NCBI RefSeq assembly: GCF_023805255.1
Contig: NZ_JAMSCK010000003.1
Coordinates: 620,001 to 684,000 of the forward strand
Length of the DNA stretch: 64,000 bases
DNA from: Gramella jeungdoensis
Lineage (GTDB): Bacteria; Bacteroidota; Bacteroidia; Flavobacteriales; Flavobacteriaceae
Direction of reading: 5' to 3'
In this document: piece by piece, positions 35,796 to 42,814 of the stretch
Layout of the letters: the number at the start of each line of letters is the position of its first letter
How positions within the stretch are numbered: position 1 is the stretch's first letter
Program-made: the position numbers and the translations under genes
Notes under the pieces: generated by a model
What the model was told of the DNA's origin: nothing
The model's database searches: none
Seen by the model: only the letters and a program-made list of their open reading frames with translations

Positions 35796-35827
35796 AACCT
35801 CCGGAATTATTTCCGGAGGTTTTTTTT
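35796..35827 (+). terminator. Strong intrinsic terminator
   Basis: A perfect 11-bp stem AACCTCCGGAA / TTCCGGAGGTT with loop TTAT continues into a T-run. It has no protein gene upstream in its direction, so it ends a second small RNA or read-through from the first, and insulates the LuxR-type genes. Confidence 0.88.
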
Positions 35828-35894
35828 ATGTTCTTTCCGGGATACATTATATAGAGGCGACTTATTTTAAACCACTTGAATTTTTAATGAAATT

Positions 35895-35920
35895 GGTATG
35901 AATACCTAAAAAAAGGTATT
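35895..35920. promoter_or_regulatory. Palindrome cluster upstream of the first PAS-LuxR gene
   Basis: GGTAT-GA-ATACC followed by TAAAAAAA and GGTATT makes three half-sites; the last two give AATACC-N8-GGTATT (35901-35920), the same layout as at 35607. It lies 36 bp before the ATG at 35957. A near-match -7 box, TATATTGC, follows at 35926. Confidence 0.5.
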
Positions 35921-35956
35921 TTTCTTATATTGCTGTCTGTTAAGAAAATCCTAAAT

Positions 35957-36790
35957 ATGAGTAAAGATTTCCGGGAGATCGCTGAATACTGGAAAAAGGA
36001 ATATTCCAGTCAGATTACTGAGAATAAGGAATACAATACATCAGAACAATTCAGGAAAATGGCGGCATTCTTTGCGCCGGGCAATTCGTATTATTATATA
36101 GTGAATTTTCATAACCTGCATCTTGAGATGGTTTCAGATTCTGTTAAGGAATTTGTGGGGATAGACAGTGATACCGTTACCATGCAGGATCTGCTGGGTA
36201 CAGCTTTGCCAGAGGAAATTGGTTCTATTCAGGCAAAAGAGAACGTGATAAGGGACTTTTTTATGAGGCATCTAAAAAAGGAGTCCTCCTCAGATTATAA
36301 GGAAGCGGTTCTTTCTTATAAGTTGATCTATACTTATCAGATGCGCGATCCTGAAGGTAAGATAAGGACCATACTGCACCAGGCTACTCCTTTATCTGTA
36401 ATCGAGAATGGTAACTTTCAGCATGTTTTTAGTGTGCACTCAGATATCTCACATTTAAAGGTGGTTAGTAGTGGGGATGTTTCTTTTGTTCACTTAAAGG
36501 GCGGGAAGTCATATTATAATATCGATTGTGAGTACGGGAAGTTTGATCCCAAATTCTCTGTATTTGAAAAGCAAAGTCTTACAGAAATACTTTCGGGTAG
36601 GGAAAAGGAGATCGTGAGCGAGCTTGCCCGCGGGCTGAGTGCCGATGATATCGCAAAGGAGCTGAATCTTTCACCCCACACTGTTAAGACCCACAGGAAG
36701 AACATCCTGCAGAAGAGCGGCTGCTCGAATACCGCGCAACTGGTGGCAAAATGCCTTACCGGCGGCGTGATCTCTCCCAGTTTGAATTAA
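35957..36790 (+). CDS. PAS-like sensor with C-terminal LuxR-type HTH, copy 1
   Basis: The ATG at 35957 (277 aa) is preferred over an upstream TTG. Residues about 1-190 are a single sensor region with PAS-like spacing (YIVNFHNLHLEMVSDSVKEFVGID ... HVFSVHSDISHLK). Residues about 210-275 are a LuxR/GerE HTH (LSGREKEIVSELARGLSADDIAKELNLSPHTVKTHRKNIL). No receiver, kinase or membrane segment is visible, so it is a soluble one-component regulator. The ligand is unknown. It is followed 74 bp later by a close paralogue. Confidence 0.85.
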   Translation: MSKDFREIAEYWKKEYSSQITENKEYNTSEQFRKMAAFFAPGNSYYYIVNFHNLHLEMVSDSVKEFVGIDSDTVTMQDLLGTALPEEIGSIQAKENVIRDFFMRHLKKESSSDYKEAVLSYKLIYTYQMRDPEGKIRTILHQATPLSVIENGNFQHVFSVHSDISHLKVVSSGDVSFVHLKGGKSYYNIDCEYGKFDPKFSVFEKQSLTEILSGREKEIVSELARGLSADDIAKELNLSPHTVKTHRKNILQKSGCSNTAQLVAKCLTGGVISPSLN

Positions 36791-36864
36791 AATATAATAT
36801 CAGGGAACTATTCGTAAAAAGCATCTGAAATTTTATCTTTACTCTCCGAAAAAAACCTATTGCC

Positions 36865-37677
36865 ATGAGTAAGGAACTCGAGAAGATCACAGATTACTGG
36901 AAAGAAATGTACTCCAGCCAGGTGGATGAGTATAGGCCTTTCGAGATCTCTGCTGATTTTAAGAGGTTTGCTTCCATGTTTGCTGTGGGAAACTGCTATT
37001 TATACATTGTGAATCTTCATGATTTTGAACTGGAATATGTTTCAGACTCGGTAAAGCTTTTTATGGATATGGATACCGGGGATATCCTGCTTAAGGACCT
37101 TTTGCAGACAGTGGTTCCCGAGGAGATTGATAACCTTAATCTGAAGAGCAGGGTGATCAGTGATTTCTACACTTCTTATCTGGAAAAAGATGAGGTGCTG
37201 GACTACAAGAACATGTTTACCTATCGCATGAAAGATCACCGGGGACAGGTAAGAACGATGCTTTACCAGGCGATCCCGTTGAATGTCCTGGATAATGGGG
37301 CGCCAGAGCATGTACTATGTATAAATACAGATGTCTCCCACCTGAAAGTAAGCAGTACGAGCAGCGTTTCTTTTATCAATATGAACGGCGGAAAATCATA
37401 CTTCAATGTGGAGGTTACAAAAGGGAGTTTCGATCCCAAAAACTGCGAAAGAGCCGAAAAAGATCTTTCATCGCTTTTTTCTGAAAGGGAAATTGAGATA
37501 ATCAATGAACTGGCCGGCGGTCTAAATGCCCAGGACATTGCCGCTAAACTTAATCTTTCCCCTCATACGGTTATGACCCATCGTAAAAATATCCTGCAGA
37601 AGAGCGGTTGTGCAAATACCACACAGCTGGTGGCCAAATGCCTTACCGGTGGCCTGATCTCTCCCGGTTTGAACTAA
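36865..37677 (+). CDS. PAS-like sensor with C-terminal LuxR-type HTH, copy 2
   Basis: A 270-aa tandem paralogue of the preceding gene, sharing EYWKKEYSSQ/DYWKEMYSSQ, YYIVNFHNL/LYIVNLHDF, HSDISHLKV/NTDVSHLKV, GGKSY and the HTH (LSPHTV-THRKNILQKSGC-NT-QLVAKCLTGG). The HTH is nearly identical in the two copies while the sensor halves have diverged, so they may read the same DNA site under different signals. A near-match -7 box, TATCTTTA, at about 36833 suggests its own promoter. The palindrome seen before copy 1 is absent here. Confidence 0.85.
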   Translation: MSKELEKITDYWKEMYSSQVDEYRPFEISADFKRFASMFAVGNCYLYIVNLHDFELEYVSDSVKLFMDMDTGDILLKDLLQTVVPEEIDNLNLKSRVISDFYTSYLEKDEVLDYKNMFTYRMKDHRGQVRTMLYQAIPLNVLDNGAPEHVLCINTDVSHLKVSSTSSVSFINMNGGKSYFNVEVTKGSFDPKNCERAEKDLSSLFSEREIEIINELAGGLNAQDIAAKLNLSPHTVMTHRKNILQKSGCANTTQLVAKCLTGGLISPGLN

Positions 37678-37826
37678 ATAGAAAAAGAAGGGGATTTTTG
37701 CTTTTTTAGAGGAAAGGGTTAGTGAAGTTAAAAAGGAAATCTTAGCTTTATAGAACATTTTTTTTCCGGGCCATCCGGATGCTAAAGGAAAAGAAATGAA
37801 CTTATATAACGGGTTGGCCACAATTA
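37678..37826. other. Gap between the LuxR pair and the toxin gene; left edge of the array
   Basis: 149 bp with no gene. At 37813-37822 lies GTTGGCCACA followed by ATTATT, which matches the CCGTTGnnnnCAATT cassette edge and is the exact inverse of TGTGGCCAAC at 38917-38926. Confidence 0.6.
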
Positions 37827-38390
37827 TTACAGACAGGCGTGCAGATAATTTGCTGTATCTTTTAAACCAAGATCTCTTAACCTATCAAGAATTTCAAATT
37901 CATCTAAGTCAGGATTCGTCCTATTTATAACAAGCTTTCGGAAAGCTTCAACTGCTTTTTCAGGATTCAAATCAATTATATCAGTTAAGAAATCATCACT
38001 AGATTTAGCACTTAAACCAAATGATGCCAGATAATCTTTAGGAAAATCCTTCAAATTTTCAGTCACAATAATATTCGCGTTGGTTTTAATAGCTGCAGCT
38101 AAAACATGTCGATCTTTTTCATCAGGTAAGTCTAAGCTTTCTATGAGTTGCTCATAATTATTAACCATAGCATCTGGGAATGCTCTATTAGCAACATTGA
38201 TTCGTTTAAGCCTTTCCTCTTCTGGAATACCTTTCCTCTCCATTACATTATCCCACTCGTCAAAAATATGCTGACTCCATTTGGGAGTAAATAATTCGTA
38301 ATAAGCAAACCAAAACATTAGATCTCTAACTAGTAGAGGATAAATTACATTGGTGTCCAAAACACAAATAAAGCGAACACTATGAATCAT
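37827..38390 (-). CDS. PIN-domain ribonuclease toxin
   Basis: A 187-aa PIN-fold protein. The N-terminal CVLDTNV places the first acidic residue at Asp12; further acidic positions lie in LPDEKDRHVLAAAI and VTENLKDFP, as in PIN toxins of the COG1569 type, which cleave RNA with Mg/Mn. The C-terminal extension (about 140-187) goes beyond the minimal PIN fold. The start overlaps the 3' end of the antitoxin gene by 11 bp, so the two are translated together. It points against the other cassette genes and shares their inverted ends. Confidence 0.88.
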   Translation of the reverse strand: MIHSVRFICVLDTNVIYPLLVRDLMFWFAYYELFTPKWSQHIFDEWDNVMERKGIPEEERLKRINVANRAFPDAMVNNYEQLIESLDLPDEKDRHVLAAAIKTNANIIVTENLKDFPKDYLASFGLSAKSSDDFLTDIIDLNPEKAVEAFRKLVINRTNPDLDEFEILDRLRDLGLKDTANYLHACL

Positions 38391-38835
38391 ATAATCCAGA
38401 TTCTTCGTCCGACTTCATCATTTGAATAATTAGATCTTCCTGTTCTTTCTTCATTTGATCCTTATAATTAGAAACATCCTCAAACTTAACCCTTCGATGT
38501 TTACCAATTTTTGTAAATGGAATTTTTCCCTCCTCTAATAATTTTACAAAATGAGGTCTAGAACAACCTAAAAATTCTGCTGCTGCCTGAGTTGTCATTT
38601 CTGCAGCAATCGGAACTATGGAAATTGGTTTTCCATCTCCCATTGCTTTTAGAATTTTAGCCAACAATTTCAAGGCTTTTAGAGGAATTCTAATTTTTTC
38701 TCTAGTTTCTTCTATTTCAATTTCAGGAGATTTATCTTTAATATCTTTCAATACTGCCTCTAGTGCATTATAAGATTCAAATGCTGTAGATTGTTCTTCC
38801 TTCGAAGGCCTTTTTATATTGTTTAATTCTTCCAT
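38380..38835 (-). CDS. Antitoxin with excisionase-type (MerR-like) HTH
   Basis: A 151-aa partner for the PIN toxin. The region about 75-125 is an excisionase/HTH_17 DNA-binding domain (MTTQAAAEFLGCSRPHFVKLLEEG, then KIGKHRRVKFEDV). The N-terminal half is charged and helical; the C-terminal tail after residue 125 is acidic and likely binds and blocks the toxin. Four 9-bp repeats overlap its promoter, as expected for an autorepressing antitoxin. The gene comes first in the operon. Confidence 0.88.
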   Translation of the reverse strand: MEELNNIKRPSKEEQSTAFESYNALEAVLKDIKDKSPEIEIEETREKIRIPLKALKLLAKILKAMGDGKPISIVPIAAEMTTQAAAEFLGCSRPHFVKLLEEGKIPFTKIGKHRRVKFEDVSNYKDQMKKEQEDLIIQMMKSDEESGLYDS

Positions 38836-38858
38836 TGCTCTAGTTGATTGATTTGATA

Positions 38859-38885
38859 CAAATTTAAACGAAATAAACGAAACAA
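38859..38885 (-). promoter_or_regulatory. Promoter of the toxin-antitoxin operon
   Basis: On the minus strand TTG (38885-38883) and TAAATTTG (38866-38859) are separated by 16 bp, a near-complete Bacteroidota promoter, 23 bp before the antitoxin ATG. This cassette therefore has its own promoter. Confidence 0.65.
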
Positions 38886-38900
38886 TCGAAATAAAAGAAA
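38865..38900. repeat. Four 9-bp tandem repeats over the antitoxin promoter
   Basis: TAAACGAAA, TAAACGAAA, CAATCGAAA and TAAAAGAAA follow without gaps and cover the promoter spacer and -33 region. A likely operator for cooperative binding by the antitoxin HTH. Confidence 0.6.
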
Positions 38901-38916
38901 ATATTTAACAAATAAC

Positions 38917-39053
38917 TGTGGCCAACAGCTATTCATCTCAAATTCCGGGTATTGTCAAAAAAGTGTAATTTTAGAAACCAGGAGAGAAATGGTTAATCCG
39001 ACAAGTCCGCGTCCCTACTCCCGCAACTTGCGATAACCGCAAACCGTTGCAGT
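38917..39053 (+). repeat. Array spacer A
   Basis: 137 bp from TGTGGCCAAC to CCGTTGCAGT. The right half (GTCCGCGTCCCTACTCCCGCAACTTGCGATAACCGCA, split here for length at about 39005-39041) is almost identical to that of spacer D, while the left half resembles spacer F (CTCAAAT followed by CCGG). Confidence 0.65.
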
Positions 39054-39071
39054 CAATATTAAAACAGAAAA

Positions 39072-39854
39072 ATGCATAAAAGAATTTTTATCCTTTCATT
39101 ATTAATGTTATTCACGAGCATTGGATATGCTCAATCAGAAAATATTAAAATAAAGTCAGACAATCTTGAAGAATCGAATTATCTAAAAATGGATGATTTT
39201 TATCTGACCCATTACCTATATATCGATTTATTCTTGAGAGAAAATCTGTTTCCAGATGCCAGTCCGGAAGATGTTTCTACTATACTTCAGGCTATAAAAA
39301 AATATGTTTCAGTAGAACAACCTTTGGAAATTGAAATTGATAAACCTGGTAAAAGAAATTATATAATCAAAATGGCGGTTTTAAAGAAAGATGACGGAAC
39401 TGAATTATTAATTGCGTTTACAAACTGGAGTGCGAAAAAGAGAATTTTTGAAAAGGAAATAAAAATAGAGAACGATTCCTACACAAGATGGTATTTTCTT
39501 AATGGTTCCAAAATGACTTATCGAAAAGATATGTCTGACCAAAATAATTATTCGACTATGTCTAAATCCGACCTGGCCAATGCTTATCTGCTTGACGAAT
39601 TAGCAGAGAATGATACTGTGATAGAAAGTACAATTGACGAGGTTCTAGAGGACAGTGATTTGACAGTATCAGATAATATTATGGCTAATTTAATTCTCCT
39701 GAAATACCAAATATTCCAAAGAGATACTGAGAACGTAATAAGACAGAAAGAATATTTAAATGAATTATTTGATAGCAATAAATCTGAACCTAGTCTAAAA
39801 GGCTTAGAGATGGCATTTAATGCAACAAAATTTCAAATAGAGTTAATGCAATAA
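39072..39854 (+). CDS. Exported hypothetical protein, cassette gene
   Basis: A 260-aa protein with a signal peptide (MHKRIFILSLLMLFTSIGYA-Q). The mature part is charged and mostly alpha/beta, rich in Asp, Glu, Lys and Leu, with no Cys and no motif that I recognise. KKDDGTELLIAFTNWSAKKRIFEKEI may be a beta-rich segment. It begins 18 bp after the spacer A edge and ends 2 bp before spacer B. ACTGCA is shared by its two ends (6 bp of inverted identity). Confidence 0.65.
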   Translation: MHKRIFILSLLMLFTSIGYAQSENIKIKSDNLEESNYLKMDDFYLTHYLYIDLFLRENLFPDASPEDVSTILQAIKKYVSVEQPLEIEIDKPGKRNYIIKMAVLKKDDGTELLIAFTNWSAKKRIFEKEIKIENDSYTRWYFLNGSKMTYRKDMSDQNNYSTMSKSDLANAYLLDELAENDTVIESTIDEVLEDSDLTVSDNIMANLILLKYQIFQRDTENVIRQKEYLNELFDSNKSEPSLKGLEMAFNATKFQIELMQ

Positions 39855-39856
39855 AT

Positions 39857-40004
39857 ACTGCATGCATAACTCAAATAGGCGTAGGCGGCACCTTAGAAAG
39901 AAAATAATTAATTTGACCAACACCAGGTTTAAGCCTACAGCCCTGGAGTTATCGGGACTGCATCCTAAATATGCCGGCTGATGTTGTGTAAGGCCGTTCT
40001 ATGC
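39857..40004 (+). repeat. Array spacer B
   Basis: 148 bp, from ACTGCATGCATAAC to CCGTTCTATGC. Its left two-thirds align closely with spacer F: ACTCAAATAGGC, TTAGAAAGAAAATAATTAA, GACCAACA and GGTTTAAGC blocks occur in the same order in both. Confidence 0.65.
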
Positions 40005-40012
40005 AATTTTAT

Positions 40013-40870
40013 ATGAGAAAATTTTTACTTCAAATCTTAATTATCAGCTTAATTACAGGTTGTAAAAATGATAAACCTGATTCTGAAAGATTGACCCGAA
40101 TTTCTCAATCAGAAAAAGAAGAAAAATATCCTTACCACCTATTTTCATTAGATAATAACATTACATATAGAAATGATAAAGGTGATATCCTTCCGCTAGA
40201 TTCGGTTAAAAGCCTTACTAACTGGAATAAAAAATGGGCACAGGATCTTTATGAAAATGAGAATGGTGAAATTGAAGAAATAGTTCTTCGTAAGCCTACA
40301 AAAGAAGACCTTGAACTAAAAAAACGGATCCAGGAAAAATTAGAGAATAAAGCAAAGGTGAATTTGAGGTATGTACCGATAGATTGCGCGAATCTATCAG
40401 TTCTACTTACACAAATTGATTCAGCTGATCAGGAAATGCGAAATAGCGGGATATATGATCCGGAGGCGGATAAAGAAAACCTGAACTTAGTCATAAACAT
40501 ATTAAATCAATGCGGAATGCCAAATTGGGAACAAGTTCCCAGATACCAGTTCTCAACAATTTGGTTAGTAATTCAACATTCAAGCAAAGAAGTAAGAAAG
40601 ACTTATTTCCCAATTTTAAAACAATCTGCTGAAAATGGTGATTTACGAAAAAAAGATATTGCAATGATGGAAGATAGAATGCTGATGGATTATGGTAAAC
40701 CCCAAATTTATGGAACACAGGTCTATAGAAAATCTAGTTCTGAACCATGGAAACTATATGATTTGAAAAATCCAGAAATGGTCAATATAAGGCGAAAAGA
40801 AGTTGGACTTGAACCTTTAGAACAATATCTAGAGAATTTTGGGATAGATTATCAAATTGAGCAGGAGTAA
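40013..40870 (+). CDS. DUF6624 lipoprotein, cassette gene
   Basis: An ATG at 40001 lies inside the conserved spacer edge and gives no signal peptide at the start, so I use the ATG at 40013 (285 aa), which begins a lipoprotein signal with lipobox LITGC. The C-terminal half carries the family block VIQHSSKE ... AENGDLRKKDIAMMEDRMLMDYGK followed by QIYGTQ. The same block occurs in two further proteins at 45411 and 46245. Function is unknown; the conserved HS, MMEDR and YGTQ residues suggest a binding or catalytic surface. Both cassette ends match (GTTCTATGC/GCGTAGAAC). Confidence 0.78.
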   Translation: MRKFLLQILIISLITGCKNDKPDSERLTRISQSEKEEKYPYHLFSLDNNITYRNDKGDILPLDSVKSLTNWNKKWAQDLYENENGEIEEIVLRKPTKEDLELKKRIQEKLENKAKVNLRYVPIDCANLSVLLTQIDSADQEMRNSGIYDPEADKENLNLVINILNQCGMPNWEQVPRYQFSTIWLVIQHSSKEVRKTYFPILKQSAENGDLRKKDIAMMEDRMLMDYGKPQIYGTQVYRKSSSEPWKLYDLKNPEMVNIRRKEVGLEPLEQYLENFGIDYQIEQE

Positions 40871-40877
40871 TAAAACA

Positions 40878-41018
40878 GCGTAGAACAGCGATTAACGAAG
40901 CCAATATGCGGTTTTCCAGGAAAAACGATAACTTAGAACTCCAAACAACAAAACAATAAGCCGACAACTCCGCGTGCTAAATTCCGCACACTGGCGTTAA
41001 TCGCAGCCGTTGTAAGCA
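40878..41018 (+). repeat. Array spacer C, long attC-like hairpin
   Basis: 141 bp. Paired blocks are GCGATTAAC (40888-40896) with GTTAATCGC (40996-41004), GCCA (40900-40903) with TGGC (40992-40995), and TGCGG (40907-40911) with CCGCA (40984-40988). Unpaired bases (GAA on one side) interrupt the stem as in folded attC sites. The apical loop is about 70 nt. Confidence 0.7.
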
Positions 41019-41047
41019 ATTTTTCAATAAAAATTTTAGAATAATCA

Positions 41048-41782
41048 ATGACCTTTAAACAGAAAATTTCAAGTGCTAAATGGATTCAAATTCTAATATT
41101 CTACATTTTAGCCTGCCTACTGACATTTATTTTTACAAAATTCCCAAACTTTATAAAAAATCTTTGGATTTCAATATTCAGCTTAGAAGCACCATTTAGC
41201 TGGAATCACGGGATAGGATTATTACTAGCAACCTTATTATGCTATTTAATTTTTAAAGGTAACAACCGAACTTCAATATTAGGAAGTAAACCAGTAAAAA
41301 GTCTACTTATAGCCGCTTTATACCTAATATTTTATAGTGTATTTGGGTTGTCAAATAATTTTGGAATAAATCAGCACGTATGGGCATTAATATTTTGCTC
41401 CTCAATGTTGGTATATAATATTTTCGAAGAAACTGCCTGGAGAGGATTTTTGCATGATAGATTAGCAAAAGTTCCAACTTGGCTGAAAGGTATTATAACC
41501 GGAATTTTATGGGGTGTATGGCATATATTTATTTTCGAAAATTTTAATCAATTTGGCGGCTTACAAAATTTCGTAATGCTAACTATATTAGTATCAATTA
41601 TTATGGCTTATGCTGTTAAGAAAACAAATTCTATACTAGTTGCTGCTTCGATTCACGGTCTAATGATTTTGAGAAATAATTATGTCACAATAATCTGTTT
41701 AGTACTCTGGACGGTTTTAATAATTACTTGGGAAAAAGATAATTTGATGATTCGAAGAAAAACTGCTTACAACAACGTGTAA
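41048..41782 (+). CDS. CPBP family intramembrane metalloprotease, cassette gene
   Basis: A 244-aa membrane protein with about seven helices. The three catalytic motifs of the CAAX protease/bacteriocin-processing (ABI) family are present: FEETAWRG (Glu127-Glu128 with Arg132), GVWHI (His159) and SIHGL (His near 204). Such proteins cleave within the membrane, mature peptides or confer bacteriocin self-immunity. The last four codons and the stop lie in spacer D, so the C-terminus is set by the repeat. Perfect cassette ends GTTGTAAGCA/TGCTTACAAC enclose it. Confidence 0.85.
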   Translation: MTFKQKISSAKWIQILIFYILACLLTFIFTKFPNFIKNLWISIFSLEAPFSWNHGIGLLLATLLCYLIFKGNNRTSILGSKPVKSLLIAALYLIFYSVFGLSNNFGINQHVWALIFCSSMLVYNIFEETAWRGFLHDRLAKVPTWLKGIITGILWGVWHIFIFENFNQFGGLQNFVMLTILVSIIMAYAVKKTNSILVAASIHGLMILRNNYVTIICLVLWTVLIITWEKDNLMIRRKTAYNNV

Positions 41783-41916
41783 CGCAAATGGCGGGTTGTT
41801 TAGAAAAGAACTAAATTAGATTCAATAATAAACAAAACCGTTAAACCGGCATCCCGATAGCTATCGGGACCGCGTCCCTACTCCCGCAACTTGCGATAAC
41901 CGCAGCCGTTGTGCGT
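41764..41916 (+). repeat. Array spacer D
   Basis: 153 bp from TGCTTACAAC to GTTGTGCGT. CGCAA (41783-41787) and GCGGG (41791-41795) pair with TTGCG (41891-41895) and CCCGC (41883-41887). The loop contains a perfect 18-bp palindrome TCCCGATAGCTATCGGGA (41852-41869). The right half nearly equals that of spacer A. Confidence 0.68.
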
Positions 41917-41928
41917 CATTCCCAAAAT

Positions 41929-42471
41929 ATGTTGATTAAAAAATATACATCTGATTGGATTACAAATTTTGCGCATTTAAAACGTGAAATTGAAAAGGCT
42001 TTAAATGGAATTGAATATAGAATTGAACACGTGGGAAGTACATCTGTTCCAAAGTTGGATTCGAAAGATATAATTGACATTGATATCATTTACGAACGGG
42101 AATCGGAATTTGAAAAAATAAAAGCTGGGCTGAACAAAATTGGATATTACCATAATGGGAACCAGGGTATAGAACGTCGTGAGGTCTTTAAGCGAACGGA
42201 AAATCAAGCGAACGAAGTCTTAGATAAGATAGCTCATCATCTTTATGTTTGCCCAATTAACAACAAAGCTTTGGAAAGACATATCCTATCTCGAAATTTT
42301 TTAAGAAAAAATGATTGGGCTAGAATAAAGTATCAGGAGATGAAATATCAGCTAGCTGAAAAGGCAAATCAGAATAAAAAACTGTATGCAGAATTAAAAG
42401 AAATGAATATAAATGAATTTATTGACGAAATAATAGAAAAAGAAAAAACGAACGCACAACAACGGCTATAA
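41929..42471 (+). CDS. GrpB family nucleotidyltransferase-like protein, cassette gene
   Basis: The GTG at 41911 lies in the spacer edge, so the ATG at 41929 (180 aa) is preferred. EHVGSTSVPKL followed by KDIIDIDII is the GrpB signature, a nucleotidyltransferase-fold family with the GS motif and two acidic residues. LYVCPINNKALERHILSRNFLR and the ARIKYQEMKYQLAEK C-terminal helix also fit. The family's reaction is not established; some members are tied to dephospho-CoA kinase. The final codons (QQRL, stop) fall inside spacer E. Cassette ends GTTGTGCGT/ACGCACAAC are perfect. Confidence 0.88.
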   Translation: MLIKKYTSDWITNFAHLKREIEKALNGIEYRIEHVGSTSVPKLDSKDIIDIDIIYERESEFEKIKAGLNKIGYYHNGNQGIERREVFKRTENQANEVLDKIAHHLYVCPINNKALERHILSRNFLRKNDWARIKYQEMKYQLAEKANQNKKLYAELKEMNINEFIDEIIEKEKTNAQQRL

Positions 42472-42588
42472 TTCAGCGTGGCAATAGTGCAAAAACCGGA
42501 AGTAAAAACATTAAATTAGCTTGATTTTTCTGCGGAATAGCCCTACGGACGATTCCACGCCGAAATCATAGCCAAACCCTTGCCCACA
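42452..42588 (+). repeat. Array spacer E, long attC-like hairpin
   Basis: 137 bp. GGCTAT (42464-42469) pairs with ATAGCC (42568-42573), ATT (42471-42473) with AAT (42564-42566) and GCGTGG (42476-42481) with CCACGC (42555-42560), leaving extrahelical bases on both arms. It ends CCCTTGCCCACAATTTT, a variant of the common edge. Confidence 0.7.
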
Positions 42589-42814
42589 ATTTTAGAGTAA
42601 CATCTGTGTTTAGACAAATCTTGTATCAGACCATTATTAATAAAAAGATTAGATTGAACTTCTCAATCTAATATTTTTTTCCTAGCCTGAAGTAAATCAA
42701 GTAATTAATAAAATTCAAACCAAATCGATAAATTAAATTTTCTATTCAGGCAACCTTTTCAAGTATATCTGCGTCTTATTAAATACAAACCATTGTTAAC
42801 TTTTATTTCAAAAA
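42472..42814. other. Gap between GrpB gene and zincin gene
   Basis: 343 bp without a gene. The first 117 bp are spacer E. A terminator follows at 42649-42680. The remaining AT-rich 134 bp should contain the promoter of the zincin gene; I see no perfect TAnnTTTG. Confidence 0.55.
42649..42680 (+). terminator. Intrinsic terminator inside the array
   Basis: A perfect 9-bp stem TTAGATTGA / TCAATCTAA with loop ACTTC, then TATTTTTTT. No gene lies between spacer E and this site, so it stops read-through from GrpB or ends a tiny RNA or lost gene. Confidence 0.8.

Larger units (their letters stand above)
35501..35956. other. Gene-free region with two palindromes and two terminators
   Basis: This 456-bp region has no coding frame worth calling. 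It holds a palindrome at 35607-35628, a terminator-like hairpin at 35696-35736, a second terminator at 35796-35827 and a second palindrome at 35901-35920 just before the first LuxR-type gene. The arrangement points to one or two small RNA genes of roughly 80-110 nt and shared operators. Confidence 0.6.

Noticed and set aside
40001-40012. ATG at 40001 as start of the DUF6624 lipoprotein
   Set aside because: It belongs to the conserved spacer edge GTTCTATGCAATTTT; the ATG at 40013 gives the proper lipoprotein signal.
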